Positions 34,356 to 42,981 of a stretch of DNA of 64,000 bases are shown piece after piece. Origin of the DNA: JBBQLG01 sp964251665. GTDB taxonomy: Bacteria > Bacteroidota > Bacteroidia > Cytophagales > Spirosomataceae. Each line of letters opens with the position of its first letter. The first letter of the stretch is position 1. The DNA lies in NCBI GenBank assembly GCA_964251665.1, contig CAXUKO010000006.1, positions 62,001 through 126,000 of the forward strand. Reading direction: 5' to 3'. Below the pieces are notes generated by a model. It worked only from the letters and a program-made list of their open reading frames with translations. It searched no databases and was not told the origin of the DNA. A program made the position numbers and the translations under genes.

Positions 34356-35651
34356 CTACTTAACTAAATTAAATATTGAGCTGACTTTCTCATTTTTTAA
34401 AGACTGAAACCGGCGCTGGAAATAACCGTACGAAATCAGAACAAGCACGGTATAAAGCACAGCCAGCCCATACGCACAGTACACGAAAAAGTCGAGGTAG
34501 CTAATGGTCGCCTGCCCGAAGTTTTTGTAGAGCAGTACCCCCACGCTGCCCAGGTAGCCGTAAAAATCCGAGAAGGTAACGATAAAGCCCACCGTGCTCA
34601 CGTAGCGAAAGGAGGCTACCAGCCGCTCGAAATAAAGCCCGTTGCAGGGCACATACCCGCCGTACAAGCCCAGCCCAACCAGCGTAAACCACGTGCCCGG
34701 CGAGATGCTGTTTTGCTGAAACAGCCAGGTACTCACGCCCACCAGTATACCCGAGCTGAGCATAATGAGGTTAATGAGCTGGAAGGCCCGAAAGTTGTCT
34801 TTCACCAACTGTAAGCCCCCCATGATGGCCAGAATGCCGAGTGCAATCAGGGTTTCGGTCTGGGTAAAAACGGCCGGGTTGGTCACGCCGACCGCTTTCA
34901 GAATTTCCGGCCCGAAGTTATCGCGGAAGTCACGGAAAGCCGACAGCAGCACATAGGAAAGAATCAGGGGGATGAGGCCACCGGCAAACGTGCGCACAAA
35001 CGCTTTACGGTCTGCCATGTCCATTGGCTTGCGTTCGGTCCGAAGAGCGCGGTCAGTAGCCGTGGGGGGCGGCAACAGGGTGAGGCCATACAGCGAAATA
35101 AGTAAGGGCACTACAAACAGCAGCCCCGTCACGAACGGCAGCCAGAACTCCGATACACCCCAGTCCCGGTGGATGGTCAGGGCGACGGTTTTAACGAACC
35201 CCGACGCAAAAATAAACGACGCTGTCAGGCCAGCGACCAGGGCATCAGTTTGACGGCGACCCTCCAGAAAGCCCAGCACCACGCCGTAGACCATGCCCAG
35301 CGGCAGGCCGTTCAGAAACAGGAAGAAGATATTCCACGGGGCGGGCACCAGGGCGAAACCCAGCAAGGCCAGCAAGGCCACCGTCACGAAAGCCAGAATG
35401 CTTAACGCCCGCCGGCCCGGCTGCATCTCCGAAACGACTTTTATGCCAATCCGTTTCGACATGGCATAGCCGAATACCTGCGCCGTTACGAGCCATATTT
35501 TGTAGTTGATACCGGCAAACGCCATCCCCTCGAAGGTCACGGCCGTGATGCCTTTGCGCATGGCATACATGCAGCCATAGGTGCAGAACGCGGCTACGGC
35601 ACCGAAGATAACGAAGAGGGTAGGGTTACGGAGAAAGGCGGGTGATTTCAC
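34356..35651 (-). CDS. DUF5690-family MFS-like membrane transporter
   Basis: A 431-residue membrane protein with about 12 hydrophobic helices. It opens with FLRNPTLFVIFGAVAAFCTY and MYAMRKGITAVTFEG, and its middle has LGMVYGVVLGFLEGRRQTD, which is the DUF5690 pattern. These MFS-type proteins are common in Bacteroidota but uncharacterised; related transporters include hexuronate carriers. It uses a GTG start at 35651. A deleted remnant of the same gene type lies at 32787-32897, on the other side of the restriction-like gene. Confidence 0.8.
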   Translation of the reverse strand: MKSPAFLRNPTLFVIFGAVAAFCTYGCMYAMRKGITAVTFEGMAFAGINYKIWLVTAQVFGYAMSKRIGIKVVSEMQPGRRALSILAFVTVALLALLGFALVPAPWNIFFLFLNGLPLGMVYGVVLGFLEGRRQTDALVAGLTASFIFASGFVKTVALTIHRDWGVSEFWLPFVTGLLFVVPLLISLYGLTLLPPPTATDRALRTERKPMDMADRKAFVRTFAGGLIPLILSYVLLSAFRDFRDNFGPEILKAVGVTNPAVFTQTETLIALGILAIMGGLQLVKDNFRAFQLINLIMLSSGILVGVSTWLFQQNSISPGTWFTLVGLGLYGGYVPCNGLYFERLVASFRYVSTVGFIVTFSDFYGYLGSVGVLLYKNFGQATISYLDFFVYCAYGLAVLYTVLVLISYGYFQRRFQSLKNEKVSSIFNLVK

Positions 35652-35896
35652 AGAATGGTCCCCTGTAGTTTAGGCAATGACGATGCTTTTTACGGCAAGA
35701 TAAAACAAAATCAGGCTTTATTGTTTCTCTTTCGCTTCTTAGGGGCTTTCTCCCTTGCATCGTATACGGCCTTACGATAACCAACCTGCTTTCGGCTAAA
35801 CCAAACGGGTATTCGGCTAAATCGACCTCCTTACACCCGGCTACCTTTGCATCCGCAATTCAGCAAACACAGTTTAATCGATAACAACGTCAAACC

Positions 35897-36811
35897 ATGC
35901 GAGTATTTGTCACAGGAGCTACGGGCTTCGTCGGTACTGCCCTCGTTCAAGAATTAATAGGCGCGGGCCACCAGGTGTTGGGTCTCGCCCGGTCAGATTC
36001 GGCCGCCAATGCGCTGATAGCAGCGGGAGCCGAGGTTCACCGCGGTGATTTAGAAGATTTAGACAGCTTGCGGAGTGGGGCCAGCCAATCGGATGGCGTC
36101 ATTCATGCTGGTTTTATCCACGATTTTACGCGATTTCAGGAAGTGTGCGAAATCGACAGGATAGCTATCGAGGCCATCGGCGATGCACTCGTCGGCTCAG
36201 ACCGTCCCTTTATCGTAACGTCCGGCACTGCGCTTGTTAGTCCGGGCAGGCTGGCGACCGAAGGGATTATCCCCGTTCCGGAATCCAGCGCCCACCCACG
36301 GCGATCAGAAGAGGCCGCGGATGCGGTGGCCGCGCGTGGCGTACGAGTTTCGGTGATACGGCTTTCGCCATCCGTACACGGCGAAGGCGACCGGCAGGGC
36401 TTTGTGCCTATCCTGATCAATACGGCCCGTTCAACAGGTATTGCTGCCTACATCGGCGATGGACAAAACCGCTGGAACGCTGTTCACCAACTGGATGCGG
36501 CTCGGTTGTACAGGCTGGCTCTGGAGCATGCAACACCGGGAGCCAGGTTTCATGCGGTTGCCGAAGAGGCCGTTGCCGTTAAAGATATTGCTGAAGCGAT
36601 TGGCCAAAACCTTAACCTGCCGGTTGTATCTCTATCGCCCGAAGAAGCCGCTGCCCATTTTGGCTGGTTTGCCAGTTTCGTGGGGATAGACTGTCCGGCA
36701 TCCAGCCAGCTAACCCGGGAACGCCTGAACTGGCACCCTGCGCACCCGACCCTTCGGGCCGATCTGGCGCAGGGGAGTTATTTCAACGAACAAGCAGTTA
36801 CTGAACCATGA
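35897..36811 (+). CDS. NAD-dependent epimerase/dehydratase (atypical SDR)
   Basis: A 304-residue atypical SDR of the epimerase/dehydratase superfamily. The Rossmann nucleotide motif is VFVTGATGFVGTALVQEL. An HRGDLEDLDSLRSG segment marks the adenine side, and VIHAGFIHDF and IVTSGTALVS form the core. The canonical YxxxK is not evident; the region after TSGTALVS continues with PHPRRSEEAADAV instead (written SAHPRRSEEA in the sequence). It is joined to the AraC-type gene by an ATGA overlap, so that regulator likely controls the same operon. Substrate is unknown. Confidence 0.82.
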   Translation: MRVFVTGATGFVGTALVQELIGAGHQVLGLARSDSAANALIAAGAEVHRGDLEDLDSLRSGASQSDGVIHAGFIHDFTRFQEVCEIDRIAIEAIGDALVGSDRPFIVTSGTALVSPGRLATEGIIPVPESSAHPRRSEEAADAVAARGVRVSVIRLSPSVHGEGDRQGFVPILINTARSTGIAAYIGDGQNRWNAVHQLDAARLYRLALEHATPGARFHAVAEEAVAVKDIAEAIGQNLNLPVVSLSPEEAAAHFGWFASFVGIDCPASSQLTRERLNWHPAHPTLRADLAQGSYFNEQAVTEP

Positions 36812-37728
36812 CCAGCACGCAACCTTACCGGCTCAAATCGATTGCTGACTATCACCAGTGGCTGGGGCTGCCAAAACCCCAGCATCCGTTAATCAGCGTG
36901 ATTGATTTAGAGTCCTTTAAACGGCCCAATGGAGAGGAATTTGTCCGCGTAATCTTCGATTTTTATTCGGTCTCGATGAAGAAGAATTTCTACGCGAAGA
37001 TGAAATACGGTCAGCAACCCCATGATTTTGATGAAGGCATTTTGTTTTGCATGGCCCCCGGTCAGGTGTTAAGTATCCAGTTTGAAAAAGGGGTCACCCA
37101 TGAGCCGTCGGGATGGATGATCCTGGTTCATCCCGATTTTTTGTGGAATACGCCGTTGGCCAAAACCATTAAGCAGTACGACTATTTCAGCTATGCGGTC
37201 CATGAAGCCCTGTTTCTGTCCGACAAAGAAGAAACCATGATGACGGGTATTGCCCGGTACATGGAGCAGGAGTATCATGCCAACATCGATAAATTCAGCC
37301 ATAGCGTCATAATCGCCCAACTGGAGTTGTTGCTGACCTACGCAGACCGGTTCTACCAGCGGCAGTTCCTTACCCGGAAAATGTCCAGTCACCAGCTGCT
37401 CAGCCGCGTGGACAATATTCTGACGGATTACATCAACGGCGGGGCTTTGGCCGGGAATGGGTTACCTACGGTGGGGTATCTGGCCGACCAGTTAAACGTA
37501 TCGCCCGGTTATTTAAGTGAATTGCTTAAAGTGCTGACCGGCCGGAATACCCAGCAGCATATCCATGATAAGCTGATTGAAAAAGCAAAGGAGCAGTTAT
37601 CCACGACCTGCTTGTCGGTCAGTGAAATCGCCTATGCCTTAGGGTTTGAACATCTGCCCTCGTTCAGCAAATTATTCAAAGCGAAAACGAATCTATCGCC
37701 ATTGGCATTTCGGCAATCGTTTAACTGA
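36808..37728 (+). CDS. AraC-family transcription regulator
   Basis: A 306-residue regulator. The N-terminal part (residues 1-180) is a cupin-like sensor with FYSVSMKKNFYAKMKYGQQ and FCMAPGQVLSIQFEKG. The C-terminal AraC DNA-binding domain (about 205-305) has PTVGYLADQLNVSPGYLSEL and ISEIAYALGFEHLPSFSKLF-like second helix (SEIAYALGFEHLPSFSKLF here), ending in PLAFRQSF. The start overlaps the SDR stop by ATGA, so the two are coupled. A short hairpin at 37741 follows the stop. Confidence 0.9.
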   Translation: MTSTQPYRLKSIADYHQWLGLPKPQHPLISVIDLESFKRPNGEEFVRVIFDFYSVSMKKNFYAKMKYGQQPHDFDEGILFCMAPGQVLSIQFEKGVTHEPSGWMILVHPDFLWNTPLAKTIKQYDYFSYAVHEALFLSDKEETMMTGIARYMEQEYHANIDKFSHSVIIAQLELLLTYADRFYQRQFLTRKMSSHQLLSRVDNILTDYINGGALAGNGLPTVGYLADQLNVSPGYLSELLKVLTGRNTQQHIHDKLIEKAKEQLSTTCLSVSEIAYALGFEHLPSFSKLFKAKTNLSPLAFRQSFN

Positions 37729-37740
37729 CAATCGGATGTT

Positions 37741-37775
37741 GGATTTGGGATGTTGGATTGGTAAATCCCAAATCC
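37741..37775. terminator. Hairpin between convergent AraC and phosphoesterase genes
   Basis: GGATTTGGGA (37741-37750) pairs with TCCCAAATCC (37766-37775) around a 15-nt loop, between the two convergent stops. It may serve both transcripts. Confidence 0.55.
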
Positions 37776-40573
37776 TACTGTTTTCCTTTCGGCTTTACCT
37801 TTTTCTGTGCTTTCTCCCGCACGTCTTCATCGTCTTCAGCCCGGCGTTTCTGCATGGTTTCGGTACGGTCGAGTTCTTCCGATTCGGAGAAGGCTTTCCA
37901 ATCGAACTTTTCATCGAACGGGTCAAGGGCCTTTTGTGGATCGAACAGGCGCACATCGGCGGGAACGGCCCGGTACGGCGTGAAATCCGGCTGGTCGGTG
38001 AAGAGGTCGGACAGGTCGGTGGCACCGGCATCGTACTGATTCAGGCAGGGGATGCCCAGGATATTCCAGAACGTTTTGAACACGCTGCCGAAGCTGTAAT
38101 GCATTTTGCCGACGTAGTTCTTCTTCGTGTAAGGCGATATGGCCAGCAGCAGACTTCGGTGGGCGTCAATGTGGTCGACACCACCCTGCGGATCGTCTTC
38201 GACCACAAAAATGGCCATGTCTTTCCAGTAGGGCGTTTTCGACAGAAATTCGATGGTGCGGCCTACGGCCAGATCGTTATCGGCCATATAGCTTTCCGTG
38301 AAGGGAAAACCGGCCTTGGGGCGTGGGTTCGTACCGTGATCGTTGGGCAGCATCAGGGTGATGACAGGCGGAAGTGATTTGCCATCCTGCCATTTCTCAT
38401 TGAACTCTTTCATGAACACATCGGCCCGAAACTGGTCGGGAACGGCCATGTTGTACGTCGGGAAGGTGCGCGACGACCGGTCGAATAAGGGAGCGGGCAG
38501 GGGGTAGTTGACCGTGTATTTTTCACCGGTGTACTTCATGGTGCTGTCGCTGTAGGCTCCGGCCATTTCGACGCCAAAACCGAAGTTGAAAAAGTCTTTT
38601 TTCCAGCGTTCGAGGTGGTCCCACATGGAACCGCCTTCGTTGTAATCTTCGGGGTAGATAGACCCCGCCGATCCATAAAAAGCCAGGTTGCCGGGGGCGT
38701 TGGAGGTATCGCGCAGGTTACGTTTACCGCCATAGGCCGCTGCGGTTCCCGTTTCGACCCATTCATTCGGGTAGGTGTTTACGAGCCAGCGGTGCCCATC
38801 GGCCGATACGTCGGAGTCGCAGTAAAAGTTATCGGACATGGCAAAGCGACGGGCCAGTGCCAGGTGATTGGGCATTACATTGGCCTTCTCGACCACCTGA
38901 TTACCCTTCCGGGCCTTCACCGTGACGCCTACACCGTACCGGGCCAGCGTTGAGTCGCCGTCGCCGGTGGTCAACTGGCCAAAGATTTCGTCGTACGTCC
39001 GGTTCTCCTTAGCAATAAAGACGATATGCTTGATGGGGGACACTTTCTGCGCTGGAAACGCCGGAATGGGGTTGGCTGTTGGCTTAACGGCTGACACGGG
39101 CGTAAACCTGAAATTGTTGGCTATGACCTGCTCCGTTTCCGCTTTCAACTCTTCATCCGTCGGAATGTCAATGACTGAGACAGTGCCGTTCATCAAACTG
39201 CCGATATAACTCCCGCGCGGGCCAAGTTTAAAGTTCTTACCGCCATTCGGGCCGCTGCCGTACCCTTTGGCATTGGCGACGATCAGCTTCTTTCCGTCCA
39301 GGCTTACCTTCAACTTCGAGGGAAACCAGCCCGTTGGAATATGCCCGAGAACCGATAGCGTCGGCACGTCGATTACCCCCACGGCATTAATGCCCGCTTC
39401 GGCTACGAACAGGCGTTTCGGTCCGCCGTCGCGGTTATCCGGCGAAAGAGCCAGCCCGAACGGAATCACCCCGCGCAGGTTACCCAAACGCGGATCGGGC
39501 GAGAGGGCAATGTTTTTGACGACCGCGCTGGTCTTCACGTCGATCACCGACACGCAGTCGTTGTTGCCGTTGCTCACAAATACGTACTTATCGGTGGCCA
39601 CCACCGAGTTGGGGCTGCTGCCGCCCACCGCCGGAAAATCCTCGACCATCTGGCCAACCAGGAAGCCGGTTTTGATTTTGGCCGTAACAACTGGCACTTT
39701 GGTCGTCAGGTCAATACGCCAGACCGAGAAGGCTTCGGGCGCGTTAGGGTCGCCCAGGGCCGGAATGCCTTTATCGGGTACGCCCTCCTTCATTTCTTTC
39801 GAGCCGTACTTAGACGACGGGTAATCGTGGGCGGTGCGTTTGAGGTCTTTTTTGTCAAGATCGGTGAAGGGTTTATACTCAAAAACGCCCACGTTCGCTA
39901 CGTAGGCCGTTTTTTCATCCGGCGACAGGGTTATACCGAACGGATACCGCCCGGTTGGTACGTTGTGCAGAATCTTCTTCGTGGCCATATCAATGACCAG
40001 CATCCGAAAGCCAATCTGATCGACGGCGTAGAGCGTTTTGCCATCCCGCGTCAGGACCATATCGCCGATGTAGCCATGCCGGTAGTCGGTAGCGGGCGTC
40101 CTCACCGAACAGTTGATGATATCGCCCGCGTTGCCCGTTGCCATATCGAACGAAAAAATCTTGTTGGTTTCGCCCCCGGCCACAAAAACGGTTTTTCCCG
40201 TTGGCGAAACGGCCAGTCCCATGAAGCAGGCTTCGAGAATACCAGCATTTGTGCGGGCACCTTCGGGGATTTGTTTCACCGTTGAACTACTCCCATATAC
40301 ATCGCGCAGAATGGAGATCGAGAACGGATTAATACCAGAATTGGCGGTGATTACCGTATTCCCGTCCGGGCTAAGAATCAGGCCGTAGGGGTGTGGGGCC
40401 GTCTGAATCTGCTGACCGCGTGGCGTAATAAACCGGCCATTGGGTAGCACTGTTTTGCCCGCCTTGTCGATTTTGGTGTATTCGCTGACCGCCGGGGCCG
40501 AAATCACATAGCGGGGCTGTGCGGGCTGGGCAACGCAATGCAGAGAAATGAAAAAAAGCAGGGTGAAGCGCAT
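37775..40573 (-). CDS. Secreted YncE-like beta-propeller / phosphoesterase fusion
   Basis: A 932-residue exported protein (signal FTLLFFISLHCVAQPAQP). The N-terminal half (about 40-480) is a YncE/lactonase-type propeller: HPYGLILSPDGNTVITANSG, FGLALSPDNRD and GWFPSKLKVSLDGKKLIVAN are blade repeats. The C-terminal half (about 530-910) is a phosphoesterase of the phospholipase C/acid phosphatase family: HIVFIAKENRTYDEIFGQL opens it, and FAMSDNFYCDSDVSADGHRW and FVVEDDPQGGVDHIDAHRS carry metal-binding residues. The ATG at 40573 gives the signal peptide; an in-frame reading from 40747 crosses a palindrome. It is last in the SusCD-type locus. Confidence 0.88.
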   Translation of the reverse strand: MRFTLLFFISLHCVAQPAQPRYVISAPAVSEYTKIDKAGKTVLPNGRFITPRGQQIQTAPHPYGLILSPDGNTVITANSGINPFSISILRDVYGSSSTVKQIPEGARTNAGILEACFMGLAVSPTGKTVFVAGGETNKIFSFDMATGNAGDIINCSVRTPATDYRHGYIGDMVLTRDGKTLYAVDQIGFRMLVIDMATKKILHNVPTGRYPFGITLSPDEKTAYVANVGVFEYKPFTDLDKKDLKRTAHDYPSSKYGSKEMKEGVPDKGIPALGDPNAPEAFSVWRIDLTTKVPVVTAKIKTGFLVGQMVEDFPAVGGSSPNSVVATDKYVFVSNGNNDCVSVIDVKTSAVVKNIALSPDPRLGNLRGVIPFGLALSPDNRDGGPKRLFVAEAGINAVGVIDVPTLSVLGHIPTGWFPSKLKVSLDGKKLIVANAKGYGSGPNGGKNFKLGPRGSYIGSLMNGTVSVIDIPTDEELKAETEQVIANNFRFTPVSAVKPTANPIPAFPAQKVSPIKHIVFIAKENRTYDEIFGQLTTGDGDSTLARYGVGVTVKARKGNQVVEKANVMPNHLALARRFAMSDNFYCDSDVSADGHRWLVNTYPNEWVETGTAAAYGGKRNLRDTSNAPGNLAFYGSAGSIYPEDYNEGGSMWDHLERWKKDFFNFGFGVEMAGAYSDSTMKYTGEKYTVNYPLPAPLFDRSSRTFPTYNMAVPDQFRADVFMKEFNEKWQDGKSLPPVITLMLPNDHGTNPRPKAGFPFTESYMADNDLAVGRTIEFLSKTPYWKDMAIFVVEDDPQGGVDHIDAHRSLLLAISPYTKKNYVGKMHYSFGSVFKTFWNILGIPCLNQYDAGATDLSDLFTDQPDFTPYRAVPADVRLFDPQKALDPFDEKFDWKAFSESEELDRTETMQKRRAEDDEDVREKAQKKVKPKGKQ

Positions 40574-40578
40574 GATAG

Positions 40579-40642
40579 GTAACCCAGACGCCCACGTCTG
40601 GAAGTTAAGAACTAAACAGCCAGACGTGGGCGTCTGGGTTAC
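40579..40642 (-). terminator. 23-bp-arm hairpin between the HD and phosphoesterase genes
   Basis: Arms at 40579-40601 and 40620-40642 are perfect reverse complements around an 18-nt loop. The stop codon of the HD gene (40639-40641) lies in the stem, and the phosphoesterase ATG follows 5 bp beyond. It could limit read-through or stabilise the upstream mRNA. Confidence 0.7.
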
Positions 40643-41223
40643 ATAGTTGCAGAAAGGGTGCGTCCAGTGAGGTGCACCCGGCACTTCTCTAAGTAATAAG
40701 CGACATCGGGCGTTGGCATGATCGGTATTTTGGCCGCTTCGTCCCACTGCCGGACGCGCAAAATGGCGAGAAAATCTGGATTGCTTTCGAACGAACGGGC
40801 TTCATCTTCACCCATCGACCCACCCTGAAACAAGAGTGTCTGACGACTGGCTTCGGAGAGATTGGCGTTGTACTCCGGGTTCTTGAAGGTCAGGTAGCGT
40901 TTGGCGTTTACGTGGTTCTCGATTAGCTGCGCTACTTTCTCTGAAAAGCCTCGTTTTCGCAAAAAATCGGCACCGAGCCGTTCGTGATCGACGCGGCCGT
41001 AATTGTCCATGAACGCGTCGGCAGATTCAGCGGGCAGCAGATGGCCAATGTCGTGCAGAAAAGCGGCCACGACCGTTTCGGCATCGGCTCCGTTCTGTTC
41101 CGCCAGGCGGGCGCACTGTAACATGTGGGCTTCCTGCGTTACGGGTTCGCCGTAATATTCGTCGGCTCCGCCCTTGGCAAAGAGCGCGTTCAGCTCCGTA
41201 ATGGTTTGGTCGATGGGAGGCAT
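40639..41223 (-). CDS. PhnZ/TmpB-like HD-domain mixed-valent diiron oxygenase
   Basis: A 194-residue HD protein that follows the PhnZ pattern closely and not the ordinary phosphohydrolase pattern. Visible are DEYYGEPVTQ (Tyr23/Tyr24 and Glu26, the PhnZ-type YxGE loop), His33, the H57-D58 pair with His61 in FLHDIGHLL, His80 in RVDHERLGADFL, His104 in IENHVNAKRYL, Lys108, then FQGGSMGEDEA and RQWDEAAK (Asp161, Lys165). PhnZ oxidatively cleaves 2-amino-1-hydroxyethylphosphonate, and TmpB is a related oxygenase. The ATG at 41223 excludes an N-terminal reading that crosses a palindrome. Oxygenase function is inferred. Confidence 0.82.
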   Translation of the reverse strand: MPPIDQTITELNALFAKGGADEYYGEPVTQEAHMLQCARLAEQNGADAETVVAAFLHDIGHLLPAESADAFMDNYGRVDHERLGADFLRKRGFSEKVAQLIENHVNAKRYLTFKNPEYNANLSEASRQTLLFQGGSMGEDEARSFESNPDFLAILRVRQWDEAAKIPIMPTPDVAYYLEKCRVHLTGRTLSATM

Positions 41224-41240
41224 GAGCGGAAGTGTGTCAG

Positions 41241-41290
41241 TTGTCGTTTTATTGGCCCACAATTTAAATTGTGGGCCAATAAAACGACAA
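41241..41290. terminator. 50-bp perfect palindrome between SusD and HD genes
   Basis: Each 25-base half (41241-41265 and 41266-41290) is the exact reverse complement of the other with no spacer. It lies 6 bp after the SusD stop and 17 bp before the HD start codon. It ends in TTGTCGTTTTATT-type arms, which supply a T run on either strand. Confidence 0.8.
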
Positions 41291-41296
41291 ACTGGT

Positions 41297-42892
41297 TTAC
41301 TGCAAAATCCACATAGCGGCATTAATGTCATCCGACCCGCCGAACTGCGACTGAACGGAGGTACTGTTGTTGGTGCTGTTATACGAGCGCTCTGTGGATG
41401 GATATTGCCAGCGCTTCGGAATGCGGGTGCTGTTGCCCGTACCAGGGCCAACCTGGAATGTGGGTACACCGGTCCGGCGCTGGTCGTAAAAGGCTTCCAT
41501 GCCGGAATTTTGCGCAAAGGCCAGGTACTTCTGGCTCAGAATCTGGCTCTGTCCAGTAGCGTTGTTGCCTGCGTACTTTACTGTTGGTTGTGCATAGTAG
41601 TCCGCGAAATTCACGTTCACCGTGTACGTAGTAAAGTTTTTGTAACCGCCATCCGCCGAGAAATAGACTGTGTTGGCCCCATCAGTCAACCCGTAAAAAT
41701 TCCAGGAGGCCTGAATGCCTTTCTGGTAGTAACTCTCCGCGTTGCCGGTAGCCCAGCCCCGGTTGATGCCCTCTGCAAGGTTAAACATCAGTTCGGGATA
41801 ACCGATAATGATATATGGTTCGGCGTTGTACGTGCTGTAGTAGCGTTTGCGGTTCTGGAATGAGTAGCCACCCACATTGGCTTTCGACGCCATTGTAGCT
41901 AAATCTTCGCCCGACGACGCCCCGAGAAACGCACTGAAATCGGTCGGTTTCGCACCAGCTGCCACTAGGGCACCAGCAGGCTCGGCAACCACAAAAATGC
42001 GCGGGTCTTTTAAACTCGTCAGCGCACCCACGTAGGTGGCCGTCAGGTTTTCACGGGTGGCATTCTGGCCGAAGTTGTCCGGGCTGCGGGTGTATTTGTT
42101 ATACGTGTTGTTGTACTGATATTGAAGGTTATCGGCCATACCGGCCAGCAGCGGAAACTTAGTCGGGTTATTCAGTACCTCGGCGAAGCGGGCTTTCACG
42201 TTCAGATCGGTATCCGCTTCTTTTTTGCTTAACGAAAGCAGCACCCGAATTTTAAACGTATTCACCACTTTTTGCCACTGTGTCAGGCTGTTACCAAGGT
42301 AGATATCGCCCGCCAGGTTATTGTTGTTCTGGGCAATAAGCGTCGTCAGATCGGCATTGGCTCCGTCGAGCCAGGCCAGCACCTGCACATACACGCTTTT
42401 CTGCGTGTCGTATTTTGGCGAAAGATTATCCAGCCCCTTAAGCGCATCCGTCATCGGAATGTCGCCTAAGCGTTTGGTCATGTTCTCAAAGAAGTAAGCC
42501 CGGAAAAACTTGCCCAGGGCCGAATACGGATTTACGTCGGGTTGGCCGGTTGCTTTCGCTTCGGTTTCCATCCGCACCACGTTTTTCAATGTTGTGTAGT
42601 ACAAACTGGTCGATGTCCAAGCGTAGTCGTTCGTGGCGTAGTAGTTGTAATTGCTGGCGTAGAATTGGTTATACCGCTGCTCGGGACCCCAGGGTGAGCC
42701 TGTCACGCCGTTATAGCCCGATGGGTCACCGCTACCGGCGTACATGTCATTCTCGATGCCCTGAATAATCAGAGAGGGGGGCGCGCTCGTCGGGCGGTTG
42801 GGGTCCTGCTGGAGCTGATCGAACGGCTTTTCGCAGCCCGTTAGCGTGAGTCCGACGAGGGCAAATGGAAGAAGGATTTTATGAAGTTTCAT
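41297..42892 (-). CDS. SusD/RagB-family outer-membrane lipoprotein
   Basis: A 531-residue SusD-like lipoprotein with signal and lipobox LPFALVGLTLTGCEKPFD (Cys about residue 20). It opens with FDQLQQDPNRPTSAPPSLII, the SusD_2-type start, then has TPR-like helices and a C-terminal GPGTGNSTRIPKRWQYPSTE segment with the typical RxPxRxxYPxxE-like end. SusD proteins sit on top of the paired SusC barrel and capture substrate at the cell surface. It is paired with the SusC gene 89 bp upstream in the same direction. No glycosidase follows it; a PhnZ-like gene and phosphoesterase do. Confidence 0.92.
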   Translation of the reverse strand: MKLHKILLPFALVGLTLTGCEKPFDQLQQDPNRPTSAPPSLIIQGIENDMYAGSGDPSGYNGVTGSPWGPEQRYNQFYASNYNYYATNDYAWTSTSLYYTTLKNVVRMETEAKATGQPDVNPYSALGKFFRAYFFENMTKRLGDIPMTDALKGLDNLSPKYDTQKSVYVQVLAWLDGANADLTTLIAQNNNNLAGDIYLGNSLTQWQKVVNTFKIRVLLSLSKKEADTDLNVKARFAEVLNNPTKFPLLAGMADNLQYQYNNTYNKYTRSPDNFGQNATRENLTATYVGALTSLKDPRIFVVAEPAGALVAAGAKPTDFSAFLGASSGEDLATMASKANVGGYSFQNRKRYYSTYNAEPYIIIGYPELMFNLAEGINRGWATGNAESYYQKGIQASWNFYGLTDGANTVYFSADGGYKNFTTYTVNVNFADYYAQPTVKYAGNNATGQSQILSQKYLAFAQNSGMEAFYDQRRTGVPTFQVGPGTGNSTRIPKRWQYPSTERSYNSTNNSTSVQSQFGGSDDINAAMWILQ

Positions 42893-42915
42893 GGTAAGTC
42901 ATGGTTAGAGCAATC

Positions 42916-42970
42916 GTGGTCAGTGAATAGTAAGTGCTGCAGAAGCAACCAACAGCTATTCGCTGACCAC
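42916..42970 (-). terminator. 15-bp hairpin between SusC and SusD genes
   Basis: GTGGTCAGTGAATAG (42916-42930) pairs with CTATTCGCTGACCAC (42956-42970) with one G-T pair, around a 25-nt loop. It lies in the 89-bp gap between the SusC stop and the SusD start, and could attenuate SusD relative to SusC. Confidence 0.55.
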
Positions 42971-42981
42971 TACTCAGTGTT

